Below, piece after piece: positions 16,272-23,980 of a stretch of DNA of 64,000 nt. Position 1 is the stretch's first letter. Every line of letters starts with the position of its first letter. The stretch is taken from positions 186,001-250,000 of the forward strand of contig DASZQR010000010.1 of NCBI GenBank assembly GCA_035549555.1, read 5' to 3'. The notes under the pieces are model-generated. The model was not told the DNA's origin and ran no database searches. It saw only the letters and a program-made list of their open reading frames with translations. The translations under genes and the position numbers were made by a program. This DNA is from Patescibacteria group bacterium (GTDB lineage Bacteria > Patescibacteriota > Microgenomatia > UBA8517).

Positions 16272-18881
16272 ATGTGGAATGATTATTCTCAAACCCGAAG
16301 AAGACAAATCGTCAGAAAAAGATTTCCCTTTTTACCACATCTTCCAGAAGATCCAACAGAACGCGCAAAGTTAATTGCAAAAATTGCAAAAATAAGTTTT
16401 ATAGTTGTAATAGTTGGAATTTTGGGAGTTTTAATTAGTTTTCCTTTAATTGCTCGCGAGCTTCCTTCTCCTACAAAAGTTGTTAAAGAATCTGGTTTCT
16501 CAACCAAAATTACAGACAGAAATGGAAAAGTTTTATATGATGTTTATCAAAACGAAAACAATATCCCAATCGATTTTAGCGATATGCCGCAGTATCTTCG
16601 CGAAGGTGTAATCTCGATCGAAGATAAAAATTTTTACAAAAATAACGGATTTGATTTAATCGGAATTGCCCGCGGTCTTTTTAATACCGTTTTCCGCGGC
16701 CAATTAGCTGGAGGGTCAACTCTTACACAACAATTAGTTAAAAATAGTTTATTAACACAGGATAGAACTGTAGTTCGTAAGTTTAAAGAAGTTATTTTAA
16801 CAATTGAAGTTAATGCTAATTTCTCCAAAGATCAAATTCTGCAAATGTATCTTAATCAAATTCCTTATGGAGGAACTGCTTTGGGAATTGAAGCAGCAAG
16901 CGAAATGTATTTTGGAATTCCTGCAAAAAATTTAAATCTTGTTGAATGTGCTTTCCTGGCCGGGCTTCCTCAAAGCCCAACTTATTATTCTCCATACACC
17001 GGAAGCGTTGCAGCATATACTGCCCGCACTCAAGATGTTCTTCGGCAAATGCAGGCGAATGGCTATATAACAAGCGATCAGGAAAAAGAAGCAGACAATC
17101 AAATTGCCTCTCTTCCTTTTCAAAACCCGGGAGCCAGTTTCAAAGCTCCTCATTTTGTCCAATATGTCGAAAAAGAAATTGAAGATAAATATGGCGCTGG
17201 TGCTCTTCAAGGAGGAGGCTTAACTGTAACAACAACTCTTGATTTGGATCTGCAGGATAAAGTCCAGCAAATAGTAACAGATGAAATTGCAAAAGTTGAA
17301 AGTGACCATATTACAAACGGCGCCGCTGTAGTTTTAAATCCTCAAACAGGCGAAATTCTTGCAATGGTTGGAAGTAAAGATTTCAATGCCAAAGATTATG
17401 ATGGTCAATATAATGTTGCCGTAGCTCTGCGTCAGCCTGGTTCTTCAATTAAGCCTTTTACTTATGTCACAGCGTTTAAAAAAGGCTACACTCCGGCAAC
17501 CATGGTCATGGATGTACAAACTTCATTCCCAGGCGGCGCCAATAACCCCGATTATGTGCCAGTAAATTATGACGGAAAATTTGTTGGCCCAATTCAGCTT
17601 CGTTATGCTCTTGCAAATTCCAGAAATGTTCCAGCTGTCAAAGTTCTTGCAATGGTTGGCATAAAAGATATGTTGCAGACTGCTTATGATGCGGGTATTC
17701 CAGAACTTGCGCCGACTCAGGATAATTTAAACCGTCTTGGCCTCTCAGTTACTCTTGGAGGAGGAGAAGTTACACTTCTTGATCTTGCAGACGGTTATTC
17801 TATTTTTATGAATGGCGGTTACAGAGTGAATCCTATTTCCATCCTGAAAATTACTGACGCTAAGGGAAATATTTTGGAACAAAACAATCCTCAAAAAGGA
17901 AATTCTGTTATAACTGCCGAGCAGGCTTTTTTGATTGACGATATTTTATCTGACAATGTTGCAAGAACTCCTGAATTTGGCGCTAACTCTTCTCTCTTGG
18001 TTCCAGGCCTTGATGTTGCTGTAAAAACAGGAACCACAAACGATAAAAGAGATAATTGGACAGTTGGCGGAAACAGCGAAGCTCTTGCTGGAGTTTGGGT
18101 GGGAAATAATGATAATTCGCCTATGCTTTCTGTCGCATCAGGTATTACAGGTGCAGCGCCGATTTGGAATCAAATTATTCAGCAAGCTCTAGCTGGAAAG
18201 CCAAAAGTCACATTTAATCCTCCGCCAAACATTGTTAAAGAAGATGTAGATACAGTTTCTGGCTATCAGGCCCATGATGGATTCCAAAGCCGTAGTGAAT
18301 ATTTTATAAAAGGTACACAGCCTCAAGGTCCAGACCCAGTTCATGTTAATCTTAAAGTTTGTAAAGAAGACGGAAAATTAGCAACTCCGTCAAATATTGC
18401 AGCAAACGATTACAATAATCAGGAATACTTTGTCTTTAAAGAAGAAGATCCAACAGCAGCTCCAGGAGGAGAAAATAAATGGCAGGAGGGAATCTTAAAT
18501 TGGCTTAATACTCAAAATGATAATCGCTATCATCCACCAACAACATATTGTGGTTCTGGGAACCCTGTTAATGTTGATTTTAGTTCTCCTCATGATCAGG
18601 ATGGAATGCTGGGAAATAATTTTACAATTTCAGTTAATGCGCAGTCGTCAAGTACAATTACTGAAGTTGACTTTTACATAGACGGGACGCAAGTTGGCAC
18701 TGTTAATAATTTGCCATATCAATATCAAGCAAATGGAATTTCAAATGGCATTCACACTCTTCGTGCAGTTGCCAAAGACCAAAATGGAAATCAATCTGAT
18801 CGAACTATCTCAGTTGGCGTTGGACAATCCTGGTCCCAGCCAACTCCTTCCCCTTCTCCTACTCCAGTTCCTACTCCTTAA
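16272..18881 (+). CDS. Class A penicillin-binding protein (transglycosylase/transpeptidase)
   Basis: Bifunctional peptidoglycan synthase of 869 residues. Order: basic cytoplasmic tail, membrane anchor (about 50-72), GT51 glycosyltransferase with EDKNFYKNNGFD and GGSTLTQQLVKN, then transpeptidase with SSIK in RQPGSSIKPFTYV, SRN in LANSRNVPAV, and KTGTTNDKRDNW. The C-terminal 100 residues form an Ig-like module (FSSPHDQDGMLGNNFTI through GIHTLRAVAKDQNGNQ) and end in a Pro/Ser/Thr tail PTPSPSPTPVPTP. The start at 16272 is chosen from promoter position; ATG 16263, three codons upstream, overlaps the -10 box. It shows that this cell makes its own peptidoglycan. Confidence 0.95.
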   Translation: MWNDYSQTRRRQIVRKRFPFLPHLPEDPTERAKLIAKIAKISFIVVIVGILGVLISFPLIARELPSPTKVVKESGFSTKITDRNGKVLYDVYQNENNIPIDFSDMPQYLREGVISIEDKNFYKNNGFDLIGIARGLFNTVFRGQLAGGSTLTQQLVKNSLLTQDRTVVRKFKEVILTIEVNANFSKDQILQMYLNQIPYGGTALGIEAASEMYFGIPAKNLNLVECAFLAGLPQSPTYYSPYTGSVAAYTARTQDVLRQMQANGYITSDQEKEADNQIASLPFQNPGASFKAPHFVQYVEKEIEDKYGAGALQGGGLTVTTTLDLDLQDKVQQIVTDEIAKVESDHITNGAAVVLNPQTGEILAMVGSKDFNAKDYDGQYNVAVALRQPGSSIKPFTYVTAFKKGYTPATMVMDVQTSFPGGANNPDYVPVNYDGKFVGPIQLRYALANSRNVPAVKVLAMVGIKDMLQTAYDAGIPELAPTQDNLNRLGLSVTLGGGEVTLLDLADGYSIFMNGGYRVNPISILKITDAKGNILEQNNPQKGNSVITAEQAFLIDDILSDNVARTPEFGANSSLLVPGLDVAVKTGTTNDKRDNWTVGGNSEALAGVWVGNNDNSPMLSVASGITGAAPIWNQIIQQALAGKPKVTFNPPPNIVKEDVDTVSGYQAHDGFQSRSEYFIKGTQPQGPDPVHVNLKVCKEDGKLATPSNIAANDYNNQEYFVFKEEDPTAAPGGENKWQEGILNWLNTQNDNRYHPPTTYCGSGNPVNVDFSSPHDQDGMLGNNFTISVNAQSSSTITEVDFYIDGTQVGTVNNLPYQYQANGISNGIHTLRAVAKDQNGNQSDRTISVGVGQSWSQPTPSPSPTPVPTP

Positions 18882-18892
18882 TCTTGACAAAG

Positions 18893-18901
18893 TGATATAA
18901 T
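18893..18901 (+). promoter_or_regulatory. Extended -10 element before the 140-residue hypothetical gene
   Basis: TGA-TATAAT ends 10 bases before ATG 18912. A TTGACA at 18884 is only 6 bases upstream and cannot be its -35 box, so the extended -10 probably acts without it. Confidence 0.5.
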
Positions 18902-18911
18902 ACATCAGTTA

Positions 18912-19334
18912 ATGACGCCAGATACACAAATCGGCAATTCAGATTTTGACGAACTTCTTACCCAGAAAAGTGATAGGCTTCCAGAGAAAATTAGACGTTA
19001 TTTTCAGAATATGCAAAACTCCAGTGGTCTATCTGCTGGATTAAAATTATCAAAAGAAAAACCTTATACTAAGTTAGAAATAGCAAGATTAAAATTGGCC
19101 CAAACCTTATCAGAATTATTATCTACCAACGACAAAAAAATAGAGGTAGTTGATATAGCGAAGACATTTTGGCTTTTAAACGCAGTCGGAGATATTACTT
19201 CCGAGGAAAGGAGAGATGAACTTAGTACTTATTTAGATAGCTTAAGTGAAGATATGTCTGCGTCTGTAAGTTTATCGTTACCTAACATACGAGACGAAAT
19301 ATCGCCTCTTATACAAACAGATTTTAAAAATTAA
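18912..19334 (+). CDS. Hypothetical protein (140 residues)
   Basis: Unrecognised, mostly helical acidic protein without signal peptide, membrane segment or cysteine. Sequence such as YTKLEIARLKLAQTLSELLS and SEERRDELSTYLDSLSED suggests packed amphipathic helices. It is convergent with pheT, overlapping its end by 4 bases. It has its own extended -10 promoter. Confidence 0.6.
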   Translation: MTPDTQIGNSDFDELLTQKSDRLPEKIRRYFQNMQNSSGLSAGLKLSKEKPYTKLEIARLKLAQTLSELLSTNDKKIEVVDIAKTFWLLNAVGDITSEERRDELSTYLDSLSEDMSASVSLSLPNIRDEISPLIQTDFKN

Positions 19335-21256
19335 TTCTTAACACTCCCACCAAATTTACTATTCACTTCCCAAATAATTTTCTCTCTTATTTTATTTACA
19401 TCCGCGTCGCTCAAAGTTTTTTCGTTATCATGATACCAAATTCGAAATGTAAAATTATTTTTGTAAATTTCTTTCAATTCTACATTTTCAACATTCTCCA
19501 CTTTTTTAATTTCGCCAATTATTTCTCCAACCTTCACATTACTTAAAAATTCAAAAGTAACGTCTTCAATTTGGCTTGGATATTTTGAAATCGGTACAAA
19601 CTTTGCAAAATCTTTATAGTTTTTCTTCAAAGTTTCAATATCTATTTCAAAATAAAACTCTGTATCATTTAAAATTTCTAGATTAAATTTTTCGTTAATA
19701 TGAAGTTCTTTATATAATGCTTCAACTATTCCTTTTGCTTTTCGATATTCATAATTTGCAAAAATGGCAGCGAGAGTCATGTTCTCTTTTGGCAAAGCTG
19801 TCACCCTGAGCGCAGCCGAAGGGTCTTTTCTTAAGTAAACGTTTGCAACTTCAAATAAATAAGCCGAATTTGTCGTTTCGTGATAAAATTTTTTGTTTTC
19901 TTTGACAGCGTTTATTAAAGAAGGTTTTAAACTGGTTCTTAAATATTCTGCATCTCCTCCAAGCGGATTTTTTAATTTAAGTGCAGTTTCTCCTGCCATC
20001 TCTTTTGAAACCAAAGAATTTGTATAAATTTCAAATCCTCCGTGAGATTTTAAAATCTCCTTAATTTTATTCACAAAATCAAAATCTGTATTAGTTATTG
20101 GTGCAGGGAGTTTTCCGCTCATTATTTCGCTTGGCAAATTATAATATCCATAAATTCTGGCAACTTCTTCAACAATATCCTCAGGAATTGTTACATCATT
20201 TGCTCGCCATGAAGGGACTTTTATGACGTAATCGTCACAAGCTTTGCTTACTTCGTTTCCCTTAACTTTAACTTCAAATCCAAGCTTTTCTAAAATTTCT
20301 ACAACCTTTTTGTTTGGAATTTTAATACCAATTTTCTTTTCTATGAAGCTGTGGTTAAGCTTCACAAGTTTCTGTTTATAAATTCTTGGGTATATGTCAT
20401 AAATCCTACTAATTGTTTTTGCATCAGCTATCTTTTTATAAAGCTCGATTCCTTTTTCAAATGCAATTGCTGCAAGCTCAGGATCGACTCCTTTTTCGTT
20501 TAATATCGCAGCATTTGTTCGAATTCCAAGTCTTGTGGATGTTTTTCGTAATTTTTGCTTATCAATATTATCAATAAAAAATATAATTCTTTTTGTATTA
20601 TTATTTACAACAGAATTTTTTGTTCCCATTATTCCTGGTAAATCAATAATATTTCTATTTATATCTTCGATGACAATATCATCTCCTAAAAGCTCATAAG
20701 TTCTATCGTCAAGAGTTATTATTGTTTCTCCTTTTTGAGATAATCTGAAATTCAGAATTCCATCTGGAATTAAATCAAAATCAAAAACATGAGTTGGATG
20801 TCCTATTTCTTGCATTACATAATTTGTTACATCAACTAAATTGTTTAAAGATCGCATATCAGCACTTTCTAATCTGTCTTTAATAATTTGTGGTGACTTC
20901 CCTATTTTTACCTCCATCACTACAGCCATTACTCTATTTACAAATTTAGGGTCTATTTTAATTTTTAATAAATCTTTCGTATTTTTACCGGCGTAGCCGT
21001 GCAAGCTTTGCTTATTTTTTTCTCTTTTTAATTTTGCATTAGGCAAAATTGCTGATGCTTCTCTTGCAATTCCAAGAATAGACATACAATCAACTCTGTT
21101 TGCAGTTACTTCAGTATCATAAATATAGTCGTTTTTTACTTTCTCTATTTTTTCTACAGAAGGCCCTGATAAAGCAAGTTTATCTCCAATTTCTTTTACA
21201 CTTGCATTAGTCTGTAAATATTCTTTTAACCAGTTGTGTGATATTTTAATATCCAT
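19331..21256 (-). CDS. pheT: Phenylalanyl-tRNA synthetase beta subunit lacking the OB-fold insert
   Basis: Beta subunit of the heterotetrameric PheRS, 641 residues against about 790 in E. coli. The N-terminal B1 half (HNWLKEYLQ) runs straight into TEVTANRVDCMSILGIARE, so the EMAP/OB tRNA-binding insert (B2) that normally separates these is missing. B3/B4, B5 (KKVVEILEKLGFEV, PSWRANDVTIPEDIVEEVARIYGY) and the C-terminal FDX-ACB anticodon domain (FVPISKYPSQIEDVTF) are present. Three foreign short peptides are encoded by repeats: NEVSKACDD, NKQSLHGYAG and RKDPSAALRVTA. It is directly downstream of pheS. Confidence 0.95.
   Translation of the reverse strand: MDIKISHNWLKEYLQTNASVKEIGDKLALSGPSVEKIEKVKNDYIYDTEVTANRVDCMSILGIAREASAILPNAKLKREKNKQSLHGYAGKNTKDLLKIKIDPKFVNRVMAVVMEVKIGKSPQIIKDRLESADMRSLNNLVDVTNYVMQEIGHPTHVFDFDLIPDGILNFRLSQKGETIITLDDRTYELLGDDIVIEDINRNIIDLPGIMGTKNSVVNNNTKRIIFFIDNIDKQKLRKTSTRLGIRTNAAILNEKGVDPELAAIAFEKGIELYKKIADAKTISRIYDIYPRIYKQKLVKLNHSFIEKKIGIKIPNKKVVEILEKLGFEVKVKGNEVSKACDDYVIKVPSWRANDVTIPEDIVEEVARIYGYYNLPSEIMSGKLPAPITNTDFDFVNKIKEILKSHGGFEIYTNSLVSKEMAGETALKLKNPLGGDAEYLRTSLKPSLINAVKENKKFYHETTNSAYLFEVANVYLRKDPSAALRVTALPKENMTLAAIFANYEYRKAKGIVEALYKELHINEKFNLEILNDTEFYFEIDIETLKKNYKDFAKFVPISKYPSQIEDVTFEFLSNVKVGEIIGEIKKVENVENVELKEIYKNNFTFRIWYHDNEKTLSDADVNKIREKIIWEVNSKFGGSVKN
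19800..19825 (-). repeat. Palindromic coding repeat (DPSxxLRVT type) in pheT
   Basis: The plus strand reads CACCCTGAGCGCAGCCGAAGGGT, with CCCT/AGGG ends able to pair. It is in frame in pheT and gives KDPSAALRVTA between VANVYLR and LPKENMTL. Near-identical copies occur twice in the hydrolase gene at 42970-43998. Confidence 0.7.
20237..20252 (-). repeat. Hairpin repeat copy inside pheT (first)
   Basis: AAGC-AAA-GCTT on the minus strand preceded by GAAGT, in frame, coding EVSKACDD. The same EVSKA peptide is produced by the copy in recG. Confidence 0.65.
20990..21013 (-). repeat. Dual-hairpin repeat copy inside pheT (second)
   Basis: AAGC-AAA-GCTT followed by a GGC-TAC-GCC hairpin on the minus strand. 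It is in frame but in a different phase from the other pheT copy, giving NKQSLHGYAG. Reading the same DNA in two phases argues for insertion of DNA rather than a conserved peptide. Confidence 0.65.
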
Positions 21257-21259
21257 AAA

Positions 21260-22282
21260 TTAAAATTGTTGTAAAACTCTCACATCACTGCTATATAAAG
21301 TTCTTATATCGTCAAAATTCATATTTTCTTTCATCATAAAAGTTCTCTCCACTCCCCACCCAAATGCAAACCCAGAATATTTTTTGCTATCAATTCCTCC
21401 AGCTCTTAAAACGTTTGGATGAACCATTCCAGCTCCTCCAAGTTCAAGCCATCCTTCTTTACAAAATTTACAACCTTTGCCGTTACAAATTCCACAAGTA
21501 ATATCTACTTCAAAACTTGGCTCTGTAAACTGAAAATGATAAGGTCTTAAACGAGTTCGTCGTTTTTCTCCGAAAAACGCGGTTGCAAAGTAATCAAGTG
21601 TTCCTTTTAAATTTACTAAAGTTATATTTTCATCAACGACTAATCCTTCAAACTGATGAAACATTGTTAAATGTCTATTATCCAGTTGTCTTCTGTAGCA
21701 TTTTGCAATATTAATCATTCTTATCGGCGGTTTAGTTCTTTCCATTTCTCGTATTTGCCCGCTTGAAGTATGTGGCGTTAAAATCATCGGTCCAAATTTT
21801 ACATCAGGATTTGTATCCATAAAAAAAGTTTCCCAATCGTCGCGCGCAGGATGATTCTCGGGAAAATTTAATGCACCAAATCCATACCAGTCCCATTCTA
21901 CTTCTGGGTATCTTTGTCGAATGAAACCTATCTTTTCAAATACATTACTTATTTCATTAATCGCCTGAGTTACTAGATGAATGTGGCCTATTGGCGGCAA
22001 CTCTCCTGGAATTGTTTCATCAAATATTTTTTTTGTAGATTCTTTAAAATGCGCTTTTTTCTCGTTTATAAATTCTTCAACAGTTCTTTTCGATTCGTTA
22101 ATTACAAATCCAACTTCTTTCTTTTGGTTTTCATCAAGATTTGCAATCTCTTTAAAAAATTTATTTAATTGTCCATTTCTTCCTAAAAAATCTATTCTTA
22201 TTTCTTCCAAGTCTTCCAAATTTGAAGCATCTGTAATTCTCCCTAATGCCTGATTTTTTAAATTAATAATTTCGTCTTTCAT
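21260..22282 (-). CDS. pheS: Phenylalanyl-tRNA synthetase alpha subunit
   Basis: Catalytic alpha subunit of 340 residues. After a shortened N-terminal coiled coil (1-85) come the class II motifs: HPARDDWETFF, the motif 2 region RMINIAKCYRRQLDNRHLTMFHQFEGLVVDE and motif 3 SGFAFGWGVERTFMM. A CGICNGKGCKFCKEG insert with four cysteines may bind zinc. It precedes pheT by 3 bp, so both subunits are coexpressed. The -10 box TGATAGAAT ends 6 bases before the ATG. Confidence 0.95.
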   Translation of the reverse strand: MKDEIINLKNQALGRITDASNLEDLEEIRIDFLGRNGQLNKFFKEIANLDENQKKEVGFVINESKRTVEEFINEKKAHFKESTKKIFDETIPGELPPIGHIHLVTQAINEISNVFEKIGFIRQRYPEVEWDWYGFGALNFPENHPARDDWETFFMDTNPDVKFGPMILTPHTSSGQIREMERTKPPIRMINIAKCYRRQLDNRHLTMFHQFEGLVVDENITLVNLKGTLDYFATAFFGEKRRTRLRPYHFQFTEPSFEVDITCGICNGKGCKFCKEGWLELGGAGMVHPNVLRAGGIDSKKYSGFAFGWGVERTFMMKENMNFDDIRTLYSSDVRVLQQF

Positions 22283-22288
22283 GAGTTT

Positions 22289-22297
22289 ATTCTATCA
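22289..22297 (-). promoter_or_regulatory. Extended -10 promoter of pheST, leaderless type
   Basis: TGA-TAGAAT on the minus strand ends 6 bases before the pheS ATG. It overlaps the 3' end of the upstream pheA-like remnant. Confidence 0.6.
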
Positions 22298-22806
22298 AAC
22301 TTTTGACACTAATAAAAAAGTTGTCCAATTGTTTGTAATATCTTGTAAATTTCTTTGCAAAATTTGCAAATTATAAATTTCAGCCAGTCTTCTGTTCCCA
22401 ATTATTGCAATATATTTATTTAATTTATTCTCTGATAGTTCTTTCGCTAAATATGCCGGATCAATTTCTTTATTTTTCCCAACAATCTTTTTAATACTTA
22501 AAAACTTTTTATTTAAACTATTTTTGCATTGTTCAAATCCTTGTGGATGAGACATAATAAATTTTATATCTTCTAATTTAACATCAACTTTTCCAAGTAA
22601 ACACTGCTCAATATTTATAGAATATTTATCAATTATTTTAAAATTATGTTTAGAAACTGAATCAATGCTTTCATCAACAATTCCTCCGTTATTATTCATA
22701 ATTGCAATTGTCCATAATCTATTTTGTGATTTTCAAGTTCATCAAAAACTTTTTTAGTTGTATATAAATATTTAGTTTTATAATTTTTTAATTTATCATT
22801 TTTCCA
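22295..22806 (-). pseudogene. Decayed prephenate dehydratase (pheA-like)
   Basis: The open 134-codon frame starting at 22699 matches the C-terminal half of prephenate dehydratase: NNNGGIVDES corresponds to the ENSxxGxVxE site, SHPQGFEQC to SHPQALaQC, and the end YIAIIGNRRLAEIYNL followed by NLQDITNNWTTF to the AAELYGL and NxTRF region. The catalytic Thr-Arg-Phe is TTF here. Immediately upstream, in another frame and without a start codon, lies KVFDELENHKIDYGQLQ, which is the preceding part of the same domain; one frame step would join them. The first about 60 residues are absent. Truncation, frameshift and the lost Arg indicate a nonfunctional gene. Confidence 0.6.
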
Positions 22807-22832
22807 TTAAAAAACCCGCTTGTTTGCGGGTT
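22807..22832 (-). terminator. Intrinsic terminator of the infC-rpmI-rplT operon
   Basis: On the minus strand AACCCGC and GCGGGTT form a 7-bp stem with a 6-base loop, followed by a run of six T. It lies 28 bases after the rplT stop codon. Confidence 0.85.
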
Positions 22833-22860
22833 ATCGTTGTCGCGAAAGTCAAACTTCTGT

Positions 22861-23199
22861 TTACTTTACTGCGGCAACTATTTGTTTAAAGCTTTCTGGA
22901 TCTTTAATTGCAATATCAGATAATATTTTTCGATCAACTTCAACTTTGTTTTTATGAAGTCCTGCTATAAATTTAGAATATGAAAGTCCATGTTCTCTGA
23001 CTGCTGCATTGAGCCTTATTATCCAAAGAGCTCTTAAATCTCTTTTTCGAAGTTTGCGTCCTGCAAATGCATATTGTCCTGCATGCAAAACTGCTGCATT
23101 CATTGCTGCAATTCTTTTATGTCTTACAGTTCCATAACCTTTCGTTAATTTTCGAAGTTTCCTGTGTTTTACTTGTGCTTTTGATTTAATACGTGCCAT
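22861..23199 (-). CDS. rplT: 50S ribosomal protein L20
   Basis: L20 of 112 residues, needed for early 50S assembly. Conserved segments: KHRKLRKLTKGYGT at the N-terminus, GRKLRKRDLRALWIIRLNAAVR in the middle and YSKFIAGLHKNKVEVDRKILSDIA at the end. It is the last gene of infC-rpmI-rplT and is followed by a terminator. No obvious L20-binding leader can be judged by eye. Confidence 0.96.
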   Translation of the reverse strand: MARIKSKAQVKHRKLRKLTKGYGTVRHKRIAAMNAAVLHAGQYAFAGRKLRKRDLRALWIIRLNAAVREHGLSYSKFIAGLHKNKVEVDRKILSDIAIKDPESFKQIVAAVK

Positions 23200-23200
23200 A

Positions 23201-23407
23201 TTATTTTGTTAAAGTTACTCCAAGCGACTTTCTTATTTTCTTTGCATAATAACTTGTCATTACAGCTGGTCTTTTTGCTGCTCGTTTCTTTGCACGAGAT
23301 TTTTTGATACGCAAATGTCTGGAAAAGTTATGACGGAACATTACTTTCCCGTTTTTTGTAATTTTAAATCTCTTTGTTACTGATTTCCTTGTTTTCTGTT
23401 TCGGCAT
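23201..23407 (-). CDS. rpmI: 50S ribosomal protein L35
   Basis: L35 of 68 residues starting MPKQKTRKSVTKRF; this ATG (23407) is preferred over an upstream in-frame start because L35 always begins MPK. The body is very basic (SRAKKRAAKRP). The gene begins inside infC, overlapping its 3' end by 44 bases, and ends one base before the rplT start. Confidence 0.93.
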   Translation of the reverse strand: MPKQKTRKSVTKRFKITKNGKVMFRHNFSRHLRIKKSRAKKRAAKRPAVMTSYYAKKIRKSLGVTLTK

Positions 23408-23963
23408 GCGATTCCTTTCTGTTAATATTATCGACAAATTCCTTACTCTTTTTTCCTGTCGGCGATATTATCATTGATAAATATCTTCCCAAAAATTTCG
23501 GCTCGCTATCAATATGTATCGTATCCCCAAGTTCCTTTACAATCTTATCTAATAGTCCGTATCCAAAACTTTTGCTGTTCATCTGGCGCCCCAAAAAAAC
23601 AACGGTTAGTTTTACCTTATCTCTATCCTCCAAAAACTCTTTAACTCTTTTGACTCTTGTCGTATAATCAGCTTCTCCAATAAATGGCGAAAATCTGATT
23701 TCTTTCAAGTCGCTTACTTTTGCTTTGCTTTTTTTAAGCTTTTTCTCTTCTTGATAAATAAATTTACCAAGATCGGCAATTTTAGCAACTGGCGGATTTG
23801 CGCTTTCCGCAATAAGAATCAAATCTAAATTCTCTTCCCTTGCTTTTTTCAAAGCTTCGTCCCGGCTTATTACTCCAATCTGTTTGTTATCAACTGTAAG
23901 TACACGAAGCTCGGCAGCGTGTATTTGCTCGTTTGATTTAAAATACAGATTAGTTTTCTTCAA
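23364..23963 (-). CDS. infC: Translation initiation factor IF-3, TTG start
   Basis: IF-3 of 199 residues. The N-terminal domain is recognised by the start-proximal NEQIHAAELRV and IGVISRDEALKKARE segments, then the linker helix (LGKFIYQEEKKLKKSKAK) and C-terminal domain KEIRFSPFIGEADYTTRVKRVKEFLE with the F.GR motif VVFLGRQM. The start is TTG, 11 bases after a TGATATAAT box; infC genes characteristically use non-ATG starts, which IF-3 itself discriminates against. The tail after about residue 180 overlaps rpmI. Confidence 0.93.
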   Translation of the reverse strand: MKKTNLYFKSNEQIHAAELRVLTVDNKQIGVISRDEALKKAREENLDLILIAESANPPVAKIADLGKFIYQEEKKLKKSKAKVSDLKEIRFSPFIGEADYTTRVKRVKEFLEDRDKVKLTVVFLGRQMNSKSFGYGLLDKIVKELGDTIHIDSEPKFLGRYLSMIISPTGKKSKEFVDNINRKESHAETENKEISNKEI

Positions 23964-23980
23964 ATCTATAGAGAATTATA

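Noticed and set aside
18884..18901. TTGACA and TATAAT before the gene at 18912 as a -35/-10 pair
   Set aside because: Only 6 bases separate them; a working pair needs about 16-18. Only the extended -10 is kept.
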